Shown one piece after another: positions 33,670 through 42,654 of a stretch of 64,000 nucleotides of DNA. The DNA is from CAYNZV01 sp965217095 (GTDB lineage Bacteria > Latescibacterota > UBA2968 > UBA8231): NCBI GenBank assembly GCA_965217095.1, contig OZ244235.1, positions 4,836,001 through 4,900,000 on the forward strand, given 5' to 3'. The translations under genes were made by a program, and so were the position numbers. Position 1 is the first letter of the stretch. Each line of letters starts with the position of its first letter. The notes under the pieces were generated by a model that saw only the letters and a program-made list of their open reading frames with translations, did no database searches and had not been told where the DNA came from.

Positions 33670-35463
33670 CTAGGCCGATCTCCGCTTCTCTGGATCGTAG
33701 TGTAGCTGGTACAACCTGGCGTAAATGCCCCGTCGGGAGATGAGGTCTTCGTGCCGGCCGCGCTCCCGTATCTCGCCTTTGTGCATGACCAGGATTTGGT
33801 CCGCATTGCGAATGGTGGACAACCGGTGCGCAATGACGATCGACGTGCGCTCCCTCATCAACCGAGAGATCGCTTCTTGAACCAGGTGCTCCGTCTCCGT
33901 GTCGATGCTCGAAGTAGCCTCATCCAACACCAGGATCTCCGGTTGAAAGGCAACGGCGCGTGCAAATGACAACAGTTGCCGTTCTCCGGCAGATAAGGTA
34001 GACCCCCCTTCCGCTACCGGGTGTTTCATGCCTCCCGGCAAGCGGTCGATGAATCGGCGGGCATTTACGTAGCCTGCTGCCTCCTCGGCTCGGGTTTCGC
34101 TCACTGCGCTGCCCAGCGTAATATTTCCCGCGATATCACCAGAAAACAGAAAAACGTCCTGCTGGACGATGCTGATGCGTTGGCGCAATTCATCCACGTT
34201 CCAATCCACAATGTCCCGACCATCCACCAAGATCTTTCCGGTCTGAATCTCATAGAAGCGACAAAGCAGATTGACGATGGTGGTTTTTCCCGATCCAGTG
34301 GCGCCCACCAACGCCAGGCTCTGGCCCGCTTCGACGCGAAAAGAGACGTTCTTCAAGACGTATTCCTCGGCGACGGCATCGTATTTGAACGACACGTGTT
34401 GAAATTCGATGACGCCCTTTAGATCGGGCAACGGCGCTCCTTTTACGCCCCCTTCCGGCTCTGGCTCCAGATCCAGCAGCTCAAAGATCCGCTCTGAGGC
34501 TGCCATGGCACTCTGCAACAATGCATAGCGGTCGTTGATATCCATGATCGGACGAAAGAAACGCCGAATATACTGCAGAAAGGCGACGAGAACGCCCAGT
34601 TCGATGCTGGCGTCCAACACCGAGAGCGAACCGTACCAGACGATCAATGCCATGCCGACGGTGCCGATGAACTCGGAGAGCGGAAAGAAGATGGCATAGA
34701 AGTGGATCTCCCGGTCTTCGGCCTTGCGGTAGGGAATATGTTCGCCGTCGAAGTCTTTGGCGTTCTGCGTTTGACGATTAAAAAGCTGAACCACCTCCAT
34801 GCCGCTGATATTCTCCTGCAGGAAGGAGTTGAGCCGGGCCAGACGTGTCCGGAGCTCGCGGTAAGCGCTCATGGCCAATCCCTGCAGGTAAAAAGTCGTC
34901 ACAAACAGCACCGGAACGACCAGACATGATACCAGGGTGAGTTTGGCGTCCATGTGCGCCATGAAACCGACGATGGCGATCAGGGTGAAGATGTCCATGA
35001 ACACGGAGACAACACCCTCGGTGAAAAACTCGTTGAGGGCTTCGACGTCGTTGGTCGTCCGCGTCATGATACGACCGATCGGCGTGCGATCGAAATAGCG
35101 CATCGGCAAGCGCTGCAGATGGGCGAAGATCTGCCGCCGTAGATCGCGCATCACCAGTTGCCCGGTCACCTCCGTGACGATCGTCTGACCGTACTGGGCG
35201 AGGTACTGCAGGACGATGCTTCCGAAAAACAGCGCGACAATCCAGGTGAGGCCGTCCAGATCGCCCGCGAGTATATGTTCGTCGATGGCCACCTGGGTCA
35301 GCCGGGGGCCAACCTGGCTGGTGGCCGCAGCGGCCACGATCAGCAGCAGCGCGGCGCAGACTCTCCCCAGGTACGGTTTCATGTAGAGCAATAAGCGCCA
35401 CATGAGCCGGGGCTCGAAGGCGCGATACTGCAGCTCCTCCTCCTGGTTCAGCTCCGTGTTCAC
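33670..35463 (-). CDS. ABC exporter half-transporter, canonical ATPase subunit (YheH/BmrD/MsbA-like)
   Basis: A 597-residue type-IV exporter half: six membrane helices (about 20-320) and a nucleotide-binding domain with Walker A GATGSGKTT (about 390), a slightly altered signature LSAGERQ (about 491) and Walker B LVLDEATSSID with the catalytic Glu (about 516). It starts with GTG 35463, overlapping the stop of the partner subunit by 4 bp, so translation is coupled. The partner lacks the catalytic Glu, so the two form a heterodimer with one working and one degenerate site. Substrate unknown: drug or lipid export are both possible. Confidence 0.9.
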   Translation of the reverse strand: MNTELNQEEELQYRAFEPRLMWRLLLYMKPYLGRVCAALLLIVAAAATSQVGPRLTQVAIDEHILAGDLDGLTWIVALFFGSIVLQYLAQYGQTIVTEVTGQLVMRDLRRQIFAHLQRLPMRYFDRTPIGRIMTRTTNDVEALNEFFTEGVVSVFMDIFTLIAIVGFMAHMDAKLTLVSCLVVPVLFVTTFYLQGLAMSAYRELRTRLARLNSFLQENISGMEVVQLFNRQTQNAKDFDGEHIPYRKAEDREIHFYAIFFPLSEFIGTVGMALIVWYGSLSVLDASIELGVLVAFLQYIRRFFRPIMDINDRYALLQSAMAASERIFELLDLEPEPEGGVKGAPLPDLKGVIEFQHVSFKYDAVAEEYVLKNVSFRVEAGQSLALVGATGSGKTTIVNLLCRFYEIQTGKILVDGRDIVDWNVDELRQRISIVQQDVFLFSGDIAGNITLGSAVSETRAEEAAGYVNARRFIDRLPGGMKHPVAEGGSTLSAGERQLLSFARAVAFQPEILVLDEATSSIDTETEHLVQEAISRLMRERTSIVIAHRLSTIRNADQILVMHKGEIRERGRHEDLISRRGIYARLYQLHYDPEKRRSA

Positions 35464-37202
35464 ATCGCCTCCAGTTCCGCGGTCAGCTCCTGCCGGCGAA
35501 ACAGCTCGGCGTAGAAGCCCCCGGCCGCCACGAGTTCTCTATGGCTCCCGCGTTCGACAATTTTCCCGTCGTCGAGCACGATGATCTGGTCCGCCAACCG
35601 CAACGTCGAGATGCGGTGGGCAACGATAATGGCCGTGCGTTCGGCGAGGAAGCCAGACAGGTGTTCGAGGATTGCGTTTTCGGTCCGCGTGTCGACGGCC
35701 GACAGAGCGTCGTCCAGAATGAGTATCTGTGGTTCGAGAAGCAGTGCTCTGCCTAGGGTCGCACGCTGCTTCTGGCCCCCCGACAACGTCACACCGCGCT
35801 CTCCGATCATGGTTTCGAAACCCTCGGTAAATTCCGCTATATCCTCGCACAATTCCGCTTTGGCCGCGGCGTCTACGATCCGATTTTGGGAAGCATCGGG
35901 TCGACCGTAGGCGAGGTTGGCGCTGATGCTGTTGGAGAACAGGAAGGGAGCTTGGGACACATATCCGATGCCGGCGCGGATCTGCTCCGGGGGCCAGTCC
36001 TCGATTGGAACACCGTCGAGAAGCAGTTCACCTGGATTGCTGCGAATCAGCCGGGGTATGAGGCGAGCCAACGTGGTTTTTCCGGCGCCTACCCGGCCAC
36101 ATATGCCCAACGTAGATCGGGCGGGGATATCCAGATCGATGGATCTCAGCACGCGATGCTCACCATAGTTGAAACTGAGATTGCGGAACTGAATCCCCCC
36201 CCCGAGACTCCTTCCCGCTGCAGCGAAGAAACGTTTTTCCACCGGAGGTTGGGTGTTCAGTACCTCGTTGATTCGCCGCATGGCCACGAGGGCTCTCTGG
36301 GTCCGATCCACCACCCAGCCGATGTAGGCGATGGGGCGTATCAGGACGGTCAGGTAAGCGTTGAGCGCCACGAAGTCGCCCATGGAAATCGACCCCTCAA
36401 CCAGGGCGTGACCGCCGAACCAGAGGTTGAGTCCGAGGCCTATCGACGCGACCAGGTGAGTGAACGGTCGGTATACGGCATGGGTTTGGATGAGCAGGTT
36501 GTTCTTGTCCAGATAGCTCGCGTTGAGTTTCTCAAAGGCGGTTGTTTGCGCCAGTCCCTGGACATACGCCTTCACGACTCGAATCCCGGCGAGGTTCTCC
36601 TGGATGAAATTGCTCATGAGCCCGAAGAATCTCTGGATAGCGCCGAACCGAGCATGTACCAAACCGGCCATGCGGAAGACGAACAGACTCAGAACAGCCA
36701 GCGGAACGAGAACGATCAGCGACAACCTCAGGTCGATCAGACACATCAAGGTGATGGTAAATCCGAGGGTAAGGACGATCTCTGCCAACCCGCGAACGCC
36801 GTACATGAAAAAGATTCGGATGGAGCTCAGGTCATTGGTGGCCCGAGCCATCAGGTCGCCGGTCTTTTGCACCTGGTAATAGGCAAGGGGTAACTTCAAC
36901 AGGTGGCCGAAATAGGCTGTGCGGATGTCGTACTCTATGTGGGTGGAGGTGAACCCTAGAAAACGTCGCATGGTGTAGCTGCCGGCCGCCACCACAAGGG
37001 CCATGGCGAGGATCTGAGCCACCATGAGATACACCACATCGAGGGTCCGGGATGCGGGAGCCGCGACGTCGATGGAGTTTACCGCATCCCCGAGCAGCAA
37101 TGGTATACGAGCGGCGGCCGCTTGAGCGATGGCAATGGCAGCCAGCCCGAAAATAATGTGCCTGATATACGGCCGGATGTAGTGGCGGAAAGGACCAAAC
37201 AT
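35460..37202 (-). CDS. ABC exporter half-transporter, degenerate-site subunit (YheI/BmrC-like)
   Basis: A 580-residue partner of the neighbouring exporter subunit. ATG 37202 (MFGPFRHYIRPYIRHIIFG) is preferred over a TTG four codons upstream. Six membrane helices are followed by the ATPase domain with GRVGAGKTT (about 370), the perfect signature LSGGQKQR (about 472) and ILILDDALSAVD (about 497), where the catalytic Glu after Walker B is Asp. Heterodimeric exporters such as BmrCD and TM287/288 show the same division of a canonical and a degenerate site. It overlaps the downstream subunit by 4 bp. Confidence 0.9.
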   Translation of the reverse strand: MFGPFRHYIRPYIRHIIFGLAAIAIAQAAAARIPLLLGDAVNSIDVAAPASRTLDVVYLMVAQILAMALVVAAGSYTMRRFLGFTSTHIEYDIRTAYFGHLLKLPLAYYQVQKTGDLMARATNDLSSIRIFFMYGVRGLAEIVLTLGFTITLMCLIDLRLSLIVLVPLAVLSLFVFRMAGLVHARFGAIQRFFGLMSNFIQENLAGIRVVKAYVQGLAQTTAFEKLNASYLDKNNLLIQTHAVYRPFTHLVASIGLGLNLWFGGHALVEGSISMGDFVALNAYLTVLIRPIAYIGWVVDRTQRALVAMRRINEVLNTQPPVEKRFFAAAGRSLGGGIQFRNLSFNYGEHRVLRSIDLDIPARSTLGICGRVGAGKTTLARLIPRLIRSNPGELLLDGVPIEDWPPEQIRAGIGYVSQAPFLFSNSISANLAYGRPDASQNRIVDAAAKAELCEDIAEFTEGFETMIGERGVTLSGGQKQRATLGRALLLEPQILILDDALSAVDTRTENAILEHLSGFLAERTAIIVAHRISTLRLADQIIVLDDGKIVERGSHRELVAAGGFYAELFRRQELTAELEAM

Positions 37203-37303
37203 GGAGGGTCGCAAATATAGGCGGGCCCAAAGTCCCGCTCAACAAACGATCTAACGAATCGCTGTTCTCGTCGGGTAGATATCGCTTTGTGCCCCGGAGG
37301 CGG

Positions 37304-37903
37304 CTAGAAGAGCTCGGGGGACAGCTGGCGCAGAAGTGAAGCCATTTTGTGCGCAGCCTGCGCCCTGTGGCTAATGCGATTCTTCTCTGCGGCGGGGATT
37401 TCGGCCATGGTCTTTTGATGATCGGGCAAATAGAAGATCGGATCGTAGCCGAAACCGGCTGCTCCCGAGGGCACCTGGGCGATGAATCCCTCGCAGACCC
37501 CCGTGGTATCCCAGCACCTGCCATCGGGGAAGGTCACCACCATACAACACGTAAAGCGAGCGGAGCGCCGAGAAAACTCGGTAACCTCCCTCAAGTTGTG
37601 CAGCAACAACTCGAGCCGCCCGAGATCGTCTAGATCCCGGCCCCCGTACCGCGCCGAGTGAACGCCTGGCTCGCCGCCCAGGGCGTCCACTTCAAGGCCG
37701 GAATCGTCGGCAAGTGTCACCATGCTGGTAGCTTGAGCGAACGCGCGGGCTTTTATCGCCGCATTTTCGGCAAAGGTTTGGCCCGATTCATCGACCTCGA
37801 GATTGATGTCCAAGTCAGAGGGGGTTTCGAACGCCACCGGGGCGAGCAGGGATCGCAGCTCCCGCACCTTCCCGGGGTTTGACGTGGCGAGCAATACCGG
37901 CAC
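37304..37903 (-). CDS. rdgB: RdgB/HAM1 non-canonical purine NTP pyrophosphatase
   Basis: Hydrolyses dITP, XTP and similar damaged purine nucleotides to monophosphates, keeping them out of DNA and RNA. The 199-residue protein has the opening LLATSNPGKVRELRSLL, TFAENAAIKARAFA, the metal-binding LADDSGLEVDALGGEPGVHS (given to length limit), SGAAGFGYDPIFYLP and the closing KNRISHRAQA. All family motifs are present. It starts 13 bp after the TPR protein gene on the same strand and ends about 100 bp before the ABC exporter genes. Confidence 0.95.
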   Translation of the reverse strand: MPVLLATSNPGKVRELRSLLAPVAFETPSDLDINLEVDESGQTFAENAAIKARAFAQATSMVTLADDSGLEVDALGGEPGVHSARYGGRDLDDLGRLELLLHNLREVTEFSRRSARFTCCMVVTFPDGRCWDTTGVCEGFIAQVPSGAAGFGYDPIFYLPDHQKTMAEIPAAEKNRISHRAQAAHKMASLLRQLSPELF

Positions 37904-37916
37904 GACGAATCGCTGA

Positions 37917-38993
37917 CTACGGAGTGCCGTTCGCTAACTCGTCCAGCTTGAAGGCGCAATAATCCTTGAAACGGCTGTCATTTATAGCCTTCGAATACCA
38001 GCTTCGGGCTTTCTCCACTTGTCCGAGCCTAGCGTAGGTGTCGCCGAGAAGCACCTCAGCCGGGTGGTAGCCTCCATCGCGCGACAGCGCCGCGTTTCCC
38101 GAGACGACGGCTTTAGCGTACTCGCCCACCGCCAAATAAGCCTCACCTAATCGGTAATGGGTTTCCGCATTCTTGGGTCGAAGCTTGACAGCCTGCGCGA
38201 GTGGGGTCACCGCCTCCTGCGGTTTCTCCAACCGCGTGAGAAGGGATCCAAGAAGCAGAAATCCCTCACCGTGTTGCGGATCTATTCGAGTAGCTCTGCG
38301 CAACAAGAGGATCGCTCCTTCCGCCTCATCCTGCTCCACGAGGATCTGTGCGAGACCGCCGTAGGCTCCGGTGTAGGTTGAATCAAGCTCGATCGCCCGC
38401 TCATATGCCGCTTTCGCCAGCGCGCGGGCGCGCTCCTGCCGATGCAAATCGCCAAGCGCTTTGTGGGGTTTGGCATTCCGGGGATCCGCTTTCGTAGCCG
38501 CGCCGAACGCACGTTTAGCAGCCTCCGAGTTTCTCAAGCGGGCGTGGCACAGACCGAGATTGTATTGCGTCTCGCTATTTCCCGGCTCGAGCTCGAGAAC
38601 CTCCTCGAACGACTGGATAGCTTCGGCATACTTGCGCTGTTGGAAGTTTTCCAGGGCAAATCGGCGATGCTGCCTCGATAGACGCTTGACCAACCGCCCT
38701 CGCGAAATACCGGATCGCTGCGCCGCTTCGAAGGAGCTGATCGCTTTGCGGTATTCCTTCAAGTTCTCGTACGCCTGGCCCAGGAGAAAATGGGCAGCTC
38801 CGTAGGTAGAATCCAGGCTGGCAGCCTGTTCCAACTCGATGGCGGCGTTGCGAAAATTCCCCGATTTGAGGAGTTCGAAGCCAGCGCGATAGCGCTCGAC
38901 CGCCGCCTGAGGTTGGCAATGACCAAGCTGCACGAGCAAGAGCAGCCCAGCTACCGTTGAAACCAGAATTCGAGCAAACATCAATCTCTCCAT
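37917..38993 (-). CDS. Secreted or periplasmic TPR-repeat protein
   Basis: The start is placed at ATG 38993 (MERLMFARILVSTVAGLLLL), which gives a signal peptide with a hydrophobic core and a likely cleavage near LGHC/QPQA; the frame is open upstream without such a signal. The 358-residue product consists mainly of about nine TPR units (for example NAAIELEQAASLDSTYGAAH, YAEAIQSFEEVLELEPGNSE, EAVTPLAQAVKLRPKNAETH). TPR proteins of this kind serve as scaffolds in outer-membrane or cell-wall assembly; no specific partner is evident. It precedes rdgB by 13 bp. Confidence 0.83.
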   Translation of the reverse strand: MERLMFARILVSTVAGLLLLVQLGHCQPQAAVERYRAGFELLKSGNFRNAAIELEQAASLDSTYGAAHFLLGQAYENLKEYRKAISSFEAAQRSGISRGRLVKRLSRQHRRFALENFQQRKYAEAIQSFEEVLELEPGNSETQYNLGLCHARLRNSEAAKRAFGAATKADPRNAKPHKALGDLHRQERARALAKAAYERAIELDSTYTGAYGGLAQILVEQDEAEGAILLLRRATRIDPQHGEGFLLLGSLLTRLEKPQEAVTPLAQAVKLRPKNAETHYRLGEAYLAVGEYAKAVVSGNAALSRDGGYHPAEVLLGDTYARLGQVEKARSWYSKAINDSRFKDYCAFKLDELANGTP

Positions 38994-39130
38994 GGATCCG
39001 AACGCGGGACACTTCACGCGGAAGCGGCCAAAAAAGAATCCGTCCTTATCCCTGCGGAAAAGACCGGATTCTGTTGGCAACCTCCAGCGGAGGTGGAAGC
39101 ACTGCAGCGTCTAACAAGGCCAGCTAGACG

Positions 39131-39358
39131 CTAGAAGTGTGCCCTTATTTCATCTTCTTCCGGAAATCGACCTTCTTCTAGCTTGGAAAAGACGAGTTTG
39201 CCGTCAATCGTAACTTCAAACCGTCCTCCATCGGAAGGCACGACAACGAACTGCGAGATATCCTGCGTGTACTCTTTCAACAACGATTCCGTCAAACTGA
39301 CGGCTTGATTGACGTACCCTCAGCTGGTGCAGTATTCCAGCTCAACCTTCTTGGCCAT
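39131..39358 (-). CDS. SelW-like (Rdx family) selenoprotein with in-frame UGA
   Basis: From ATG 39358, preceded by GGGAG at a normal distance, the frame reads MAKKVELEYCTS, then TGA (39322-39320), then GYVNQAVSLTESLLKEYTQD and so on to TAG at 39133-39131 (75 residues with Sec). The UGA falls exactly at the second redox position of the CxxC/CxxU motif of the Rdx fold (SelW/SelT/SelH). The rest, with VVVPSDGGRFEVTIDGKLVF and EEGRFPEEDEI, is typical of SelW-like proteins, which are small thiol-redox proteins. A SECIS-like hairpin starts 16 nt after the UGA. Selenocysteine insertion is therefore much more likely than a broken gene. The sel genes needed for decoding are not in this window. Confidence 0.88.
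39289..39303 (-). promoter_or_regulatory. Bacterial SECIS-like stem-loop downstream of the UGA codon
   Basis: In the mRNA sense CCGUCAGUUUGACGG forms a perfect 6-bp stem with loop GUU. It begins 16 nt after the UGA, inside the coding sequence. A short apical hairpin at this distance with G first in the loop is what SelB needs in bacterial SECIS elements. Confidence 0.75.
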
Positions 39359-39563
39359 GAGGTGTCTCCCTCGAGCAGATGTGGTTTTGAGTTACGTTCG
39401 TGCGGAATTGCAGTTGGCGCCGGATTGAATAGTAAAGGTATATTAGACGTGGTCTGTTGTCAAAGATCATTCGAGGCGCTAAACTATCTTGTTTTCGACA
39501 ATTTAGGCAACATTGGGAAGCTGGAAAATTGCTATCTGAACCACGGTCGGACACTGAGGATTG
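39359..39563. other. Intergenic region between divergent selenoprotein and HEAT lipoprotein genes
   Basis: About 205 bp, rather AT-rich in the second half (AGTAAAGGTATATTAGACG near 39432-39450). It should hold the promoters for the minus-strand SelW-like gene and the plus-strand HEAT-his operon. I see no clean -35/-10 pair and no RNA gene. Confidence 0.4.
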
Positions 39564-40460
39564 ATGGCCCCGCTCCTTCTACTTTTGGTCCTTTGCTACA
39601 CTCTGGGTGGATGCGAACTCCGCTCAACCGATTCGTTTATCGAGCAGCTCGGTAGCGGAGACTCCGACATGCGCCAGAAGGCGGCGATGGAGCTCTTGCG
39701 CCGCGGTCCAGGGGTCCTTCCCGCGCTTATCCAGGAGTTGGAGTCCGAGCGTTCGCAGGTGCGGTACATCGTGGTGCAACTCTTGGGCAAGATAACTGAA
39801 CCCGAGGCCGTCGACGCTCTGATATCCTCCCTCGACGACCGATCGCCAGAAGTCGCAGCCAAAGCGGCCGAATCTCTTGCCGACCACCGCAGTCCTCTGG
39901 CGCTGCCCGCCCTGCTCGGTTATGCCGACCACACGACGACCCTGCGACGCAGCCGGGCGATCCGGGCCTTGGGTTTTTGCCATTCCTACGAGGAGGAACC
40001 AGAGTTCAGCGACTCGGCGCACCGGAGAATAGTCTCGGCGCTCGACGATACGGCGTCCCAGGTGCGCATCGCTGCTATCGAGGCGGTGAGAGAGTTCGGT
40101 TTTAAAGAGGCGGCCACTCCGCTGATTCAGTTGAGTCGCGACCCGGCTCCGGAGGTACGGCACGTAGCGGTGCAGGCGTTGGGCCAGATTTTGACCGGGG
40201 TGGCCCCGAATTCGGAGCCGGTTGGGCCCACGACACGAGACCAGATCTTCGCGATCCTCGTCCGAGCGCTGGACGAACCCGATTTCAAGAGTATACGAGC
40301 CAAGGCGATGCGCGCGCTGGGGGAGATCGGAGATCAGCGGGCGATACCCCATCTGCAGCGCATGTTGGGCGAAGGAGATGCGTCGGATCAAAGAGAGGCG
40401 GGATGGGCTCTGGAACGGCTGCAAGGGGCACACCAGTCGAGCAGCCAAATCAACGGTTGA
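39564..40460 (+). CDS. HEAT-repeat lipoprotein
   Basis: A 298-residue protein starting at ATG 39564 (MAPLLLLLVLCYTLGGCELR), with GAGGA before it; a TTG precedes directly. The lipobox LGGC marks it as a lipoprotein anchored after cleavage before Cys17. The rest is made of HEAT/PBS-lyase type helical repeats (GDSDMRQKAAMELLRRGPGV, EPEAVDALISSLDDRSPEVA, TASQVRIAAIEAVREFGFKE), a protein-binding scaffold. Its stop overlaps the hisG start by one base, an unexpected partner for histidine genes; this probably reflects transcript sharing, not function. Confidence 0.82.
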   Translation: MAPLLLLLVLCYTLGGCELRSTDSFIEQLGSGDSDMRQKAAMELLRRGPGVLPALIQELESERSQVRYIVVQLLGKITEPEAVDALISSLDDRSPEVAAKAAESLADHRSPLALPALLGYADHTTTLRRSRAIRALGFCHSYEEEPEFSDSAHRRIVSALDDTASQVRIAAIEAVREFGFKEAATPLIQLSRDPAPEVRHVAVQALGQILTGVAPNSEPVGPTTRDQIFAILVRALDEPDFKSIRAKAMRALGEIGDQRAIPHLQRMLGEGDASDQREAGWALERLQGAHQSSSQING

Positions 40461-41344
40461 TGACCATGAAGACGCTGAAAATTGGATTTCCTTCGGGAAG
40501 TCTCCAAGACTCCACCTTTAATCTTTTTGCCAGAGCCGGTTACAAGGTTCGCCTCGCTTCGAGATCGTACGTTCCAAACATCGACGATCCCGAGCTTGAA
40601 GGACTCATGTTCCGCAGCCAGGAGATCGCCAAATACGTCGCTCGAGGCGTGGTCGACGTAGGTTTCACCGGCAAAGACTGGATCATCGAAAACGGCGTCG
40701 AAGTGGAGGAGTTGGGCGAGCTCGTCTACAGCAAATCAACCTCGAATCCGGTAAAGTGGGTCATCGCGGTTCGGGAAGATTCGGAGATAACCTCGGTTGC
40801 CGACCTTCAGGGCAAGCGAATTGCCACCGAGCTCGTCGGGGTTACGCGCACCTACCTCGCCGAACACGGCGTCGATGCGGAGGTCGAATTTTCATGGGGG
40901 ACCACCGAAGCGAAACCCGGCATTCCCGGGCTCGTCGATGCCATCGTCGAACTCACGGAGACGGGATCGTCTCTGCGAGCAAACCGGCTGCGTATCATCG
41001 ACACCCTGTTTGAGTCGACCACGCGGTTCATCGCAAACAAGAAGTCGTGGACGGACTCCTGGAAGAGAGAGAAAGCGCAAAATCTCCTGCTCCTGGTTCG
41101 TGGCGCGTTGGAAGCAGAAGCTAAGGTCGGCTTGAAAATGAACGTTCCGCGGACAAAGCTGGACACGCTGATCGCCGCGCTGCCGGCGTTGCACACCCCG
41201 ACTATCTCTAATCAACTCGATGACGATTGGGTAGCTCTGGAGATTATTACCGATGAAAAGGTAGTACGCGAGCTCATCCCGCAGCTCAAGAAAAGCGGGG
41301 CCGAAGGAATCATCGAGTATCCGTTAAACAAAGTTGTCTACTAA
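40460..41344 (+). CDS. hisG: ATP phosphoribosyltransferase, long form HisG
   Basis: First step of histidine synthesis: joins ATP and PRPP. ATG 40460 (MTMKTLKIGFPSGSLQDSTF, 294 residues) overlaps the upstream TGA; ATG 40466 is an alternative. Catalytic-domain features include GFTGKDWI, KRIATELVGVTRTYL and the PRPP-type DAIVELTETGSSLRANRL. The last about 80 residues (MNVPRTKLDTLIAALPALHT to IEYPLNKVVY) form the C-terminal ACT-like regulatory domain of the long form, so HisZ is not needed and histidine feedback is expected. It is followed with a TAATG overlap by hisD. Confidence 0.94.
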   Translation: MTMKTLKIGFPSGSLQDSTFNLFARAGYKVRLASRSYVPNIDDPELEGLMFRSQEIAKYVARGVVDVGFTGKDWIIENGVEVEELGELVYSKSTSNPVKWVIAVREDSEITSVADLQGKRIATELVGVTRTYLAEHGVDAEVEFSWGTTEAKPGIPGLVDAIVELTETGSSLRANRLRIIDTLFESTTRFIANKKSWTDSWKREKAQNLLLLVRGALEAEAKVGLKMNVPRTKLDTLIAALPALHTPTISNQLDDDWVALEIITDEKVVRELIPQLKKSGAEGIIEYPLNKVVY

Positions 41345-42654
41345 TGCTCGAAATCCTCGAGTTTCCGGCGGAAGAAATGCCGCCCAAGCTGGCGGCCATA
41401 TTCGGTCGCAGGAGCGGTTTTTCGGAGGAGGTTCAGGCGTCCGTCCACGAGATCTTGGCCGACGTTCGCGCCCGCGGCGACGAAGCGGTGACCACATACA
41501 CCCGAAAGTTCGACGGTGTCGCGGAGGAGGTGGGAGGGTTTCGTGTTCCGTCCGCCGAGCTGGAGCGGGCGGCCGCTCGGATGGATCCCAAGCTAACGAA
41601 GGCGCTGGAGGAAGCGAGGGACAACATACGCCGCTTTCACGTGCGTCAACTGGAAAAATCCTGGTTTCAGGAGGACGGTGACGGCGTTGTTCTCGGAAAG
41701 AAGGTCACCCCAATCGAACGGGTGGGAATCTGTGTGCCGGGCGGGCAGGCGCCGCTGATCTCGACGCTGTTGATGACCACCATTCCGGCCCAGGTTGCCG
41801 GCGTTGAGGAGATTTGCGCCGTATCGCCGCCTCGCGATGGCCGGCTTCCACACCCTGACATCCTCGCTGCGGCGCACCTTCTCGGATTGACCGAGATCCA
41901 TGGCATCGGAGGTGCCCAGGCGGTGGGCGCGCTGGCGTACGGCACCGAGTCGGTAGCCGCTGTCGACAAGATCGTCGGACCCGGCAACGCCTACACCGTT
42001 GCCGCCAAGAAGCAGGTATACGGAGTCGTGGGGATCGAAATGATGCCCGGTCCATCCGAAATCATCGTGCTCACGGACGGCAGTGGAGATCCCCGTTTCA
42101 TCGCCGCCGACCTGCTAGCCCAGGCCGAGCATGGATCCGGTATGGAAGCGGTGATCTGTGTGACCACCAGTGCCGAGTTGGGCAAACGGGTGCAAGAGCA
42201 GGTCGAAGAGCAGCTGGGCAAGCTGCCCGGGCCCGAACGGATGACCGCCGCACTCGAAACGTACGGCGCAATAATCATCGTTCCCGAGCTGCAAAGCGGC
42301 CTCGATCTCGTAAACCGTCTGGCCCCCGAGCACGTCGAGCTCATGGTGGACGACCCGTGGGTCTGTCTTGAAGGGATCAAGAATGCCGGTGCCGTTTTCC
42401 TGGGAGATGCCTCGCCGGAATCGGTCGGGGATTATTACGCCGGCACGAATCACGTGATTCCTACCAATGGTGCTGCCCGCTACTCTTCTTCCCTCGGGGT
42501 AGGTGATTTCGTCAAGACCACCAGCGTCGTCGCCTACACGCAGCAACGGTTGGATCGCGTCGGAGACTCTATTATCCGTTTGGCGCGCGCCGAGAATCTA
42601 GATGCGCACGCCGCCTCCGTACAGCTTCGAATGAACGGTCAGGAGCGCAGCTGA
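41344..42654 (+). CDS. hisD: Histidinol dehydrogenase HisD
   Basis: Zinc enzyme for the last two steps of histidine synthesis, histidinol to histidine. The 436-residue length is usual. Motifs: VGICVPGGQAPLISTLLMT, GGAQAVGALAYGTESV, the nucleotide-site VGPGNAYTVAAKKQVYG, PSEIIVLTD, the zinc-site stretch AQAEHGSGMEAV and GTNHVIPTNGAARYSS. The start ATG overlaps the hisG stop (TAATG at 41342-41346), and the stop overlaps the hisB start (TGATG), so translation of hisG-hisD-hisB is coupled. Confidence 0.96.
   Translation: MLEILEFPAEEMPPKLAAIFGRRSGFSEEVQASVHEILADVRARGDEAVTTYTRKFDGVAEEVGGFRVPSAELERAAARMDPKLTKALEEARDNIRRFHVRQLEKSWFQEDGDGVVLGKKVTPIERVGICVPGGQAPLISTLLMTTIPAQVAGVEEICAVSPPRDGRLPHPDILAAAHLLGLTEIHGIGGAQAVGALAYGTESVAAVDKIVGPGNAYTVAAKKQVYGVVGIEMMPGPSEIIVLTDGSGDPRFIAADLLAQAEHGSGMEAVICVTTSAELGKRVQEQVEEQLGKLPGPERMTAALETYGAIIIVPELQSGLDLVNRLAPEHVELMVDDPWVCLEGIKNAGAVFLGDASPESVGDYYAGTNHVIPTNGAARYSSSLGVGDFVKTTSVVAYTQQRLDRVGDSIIRLARAENLDAHAASVQLRMNGQERS

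Noticed and set aside
39131..39358. SelW-like gene as an ordinary pseudogene with a nonsense mutation
   Set aside because: The stop is UGA at the exact redox position known to hold Sec in this family, the rest is intact, and a SECIS-like hairpin lies at the right distance.
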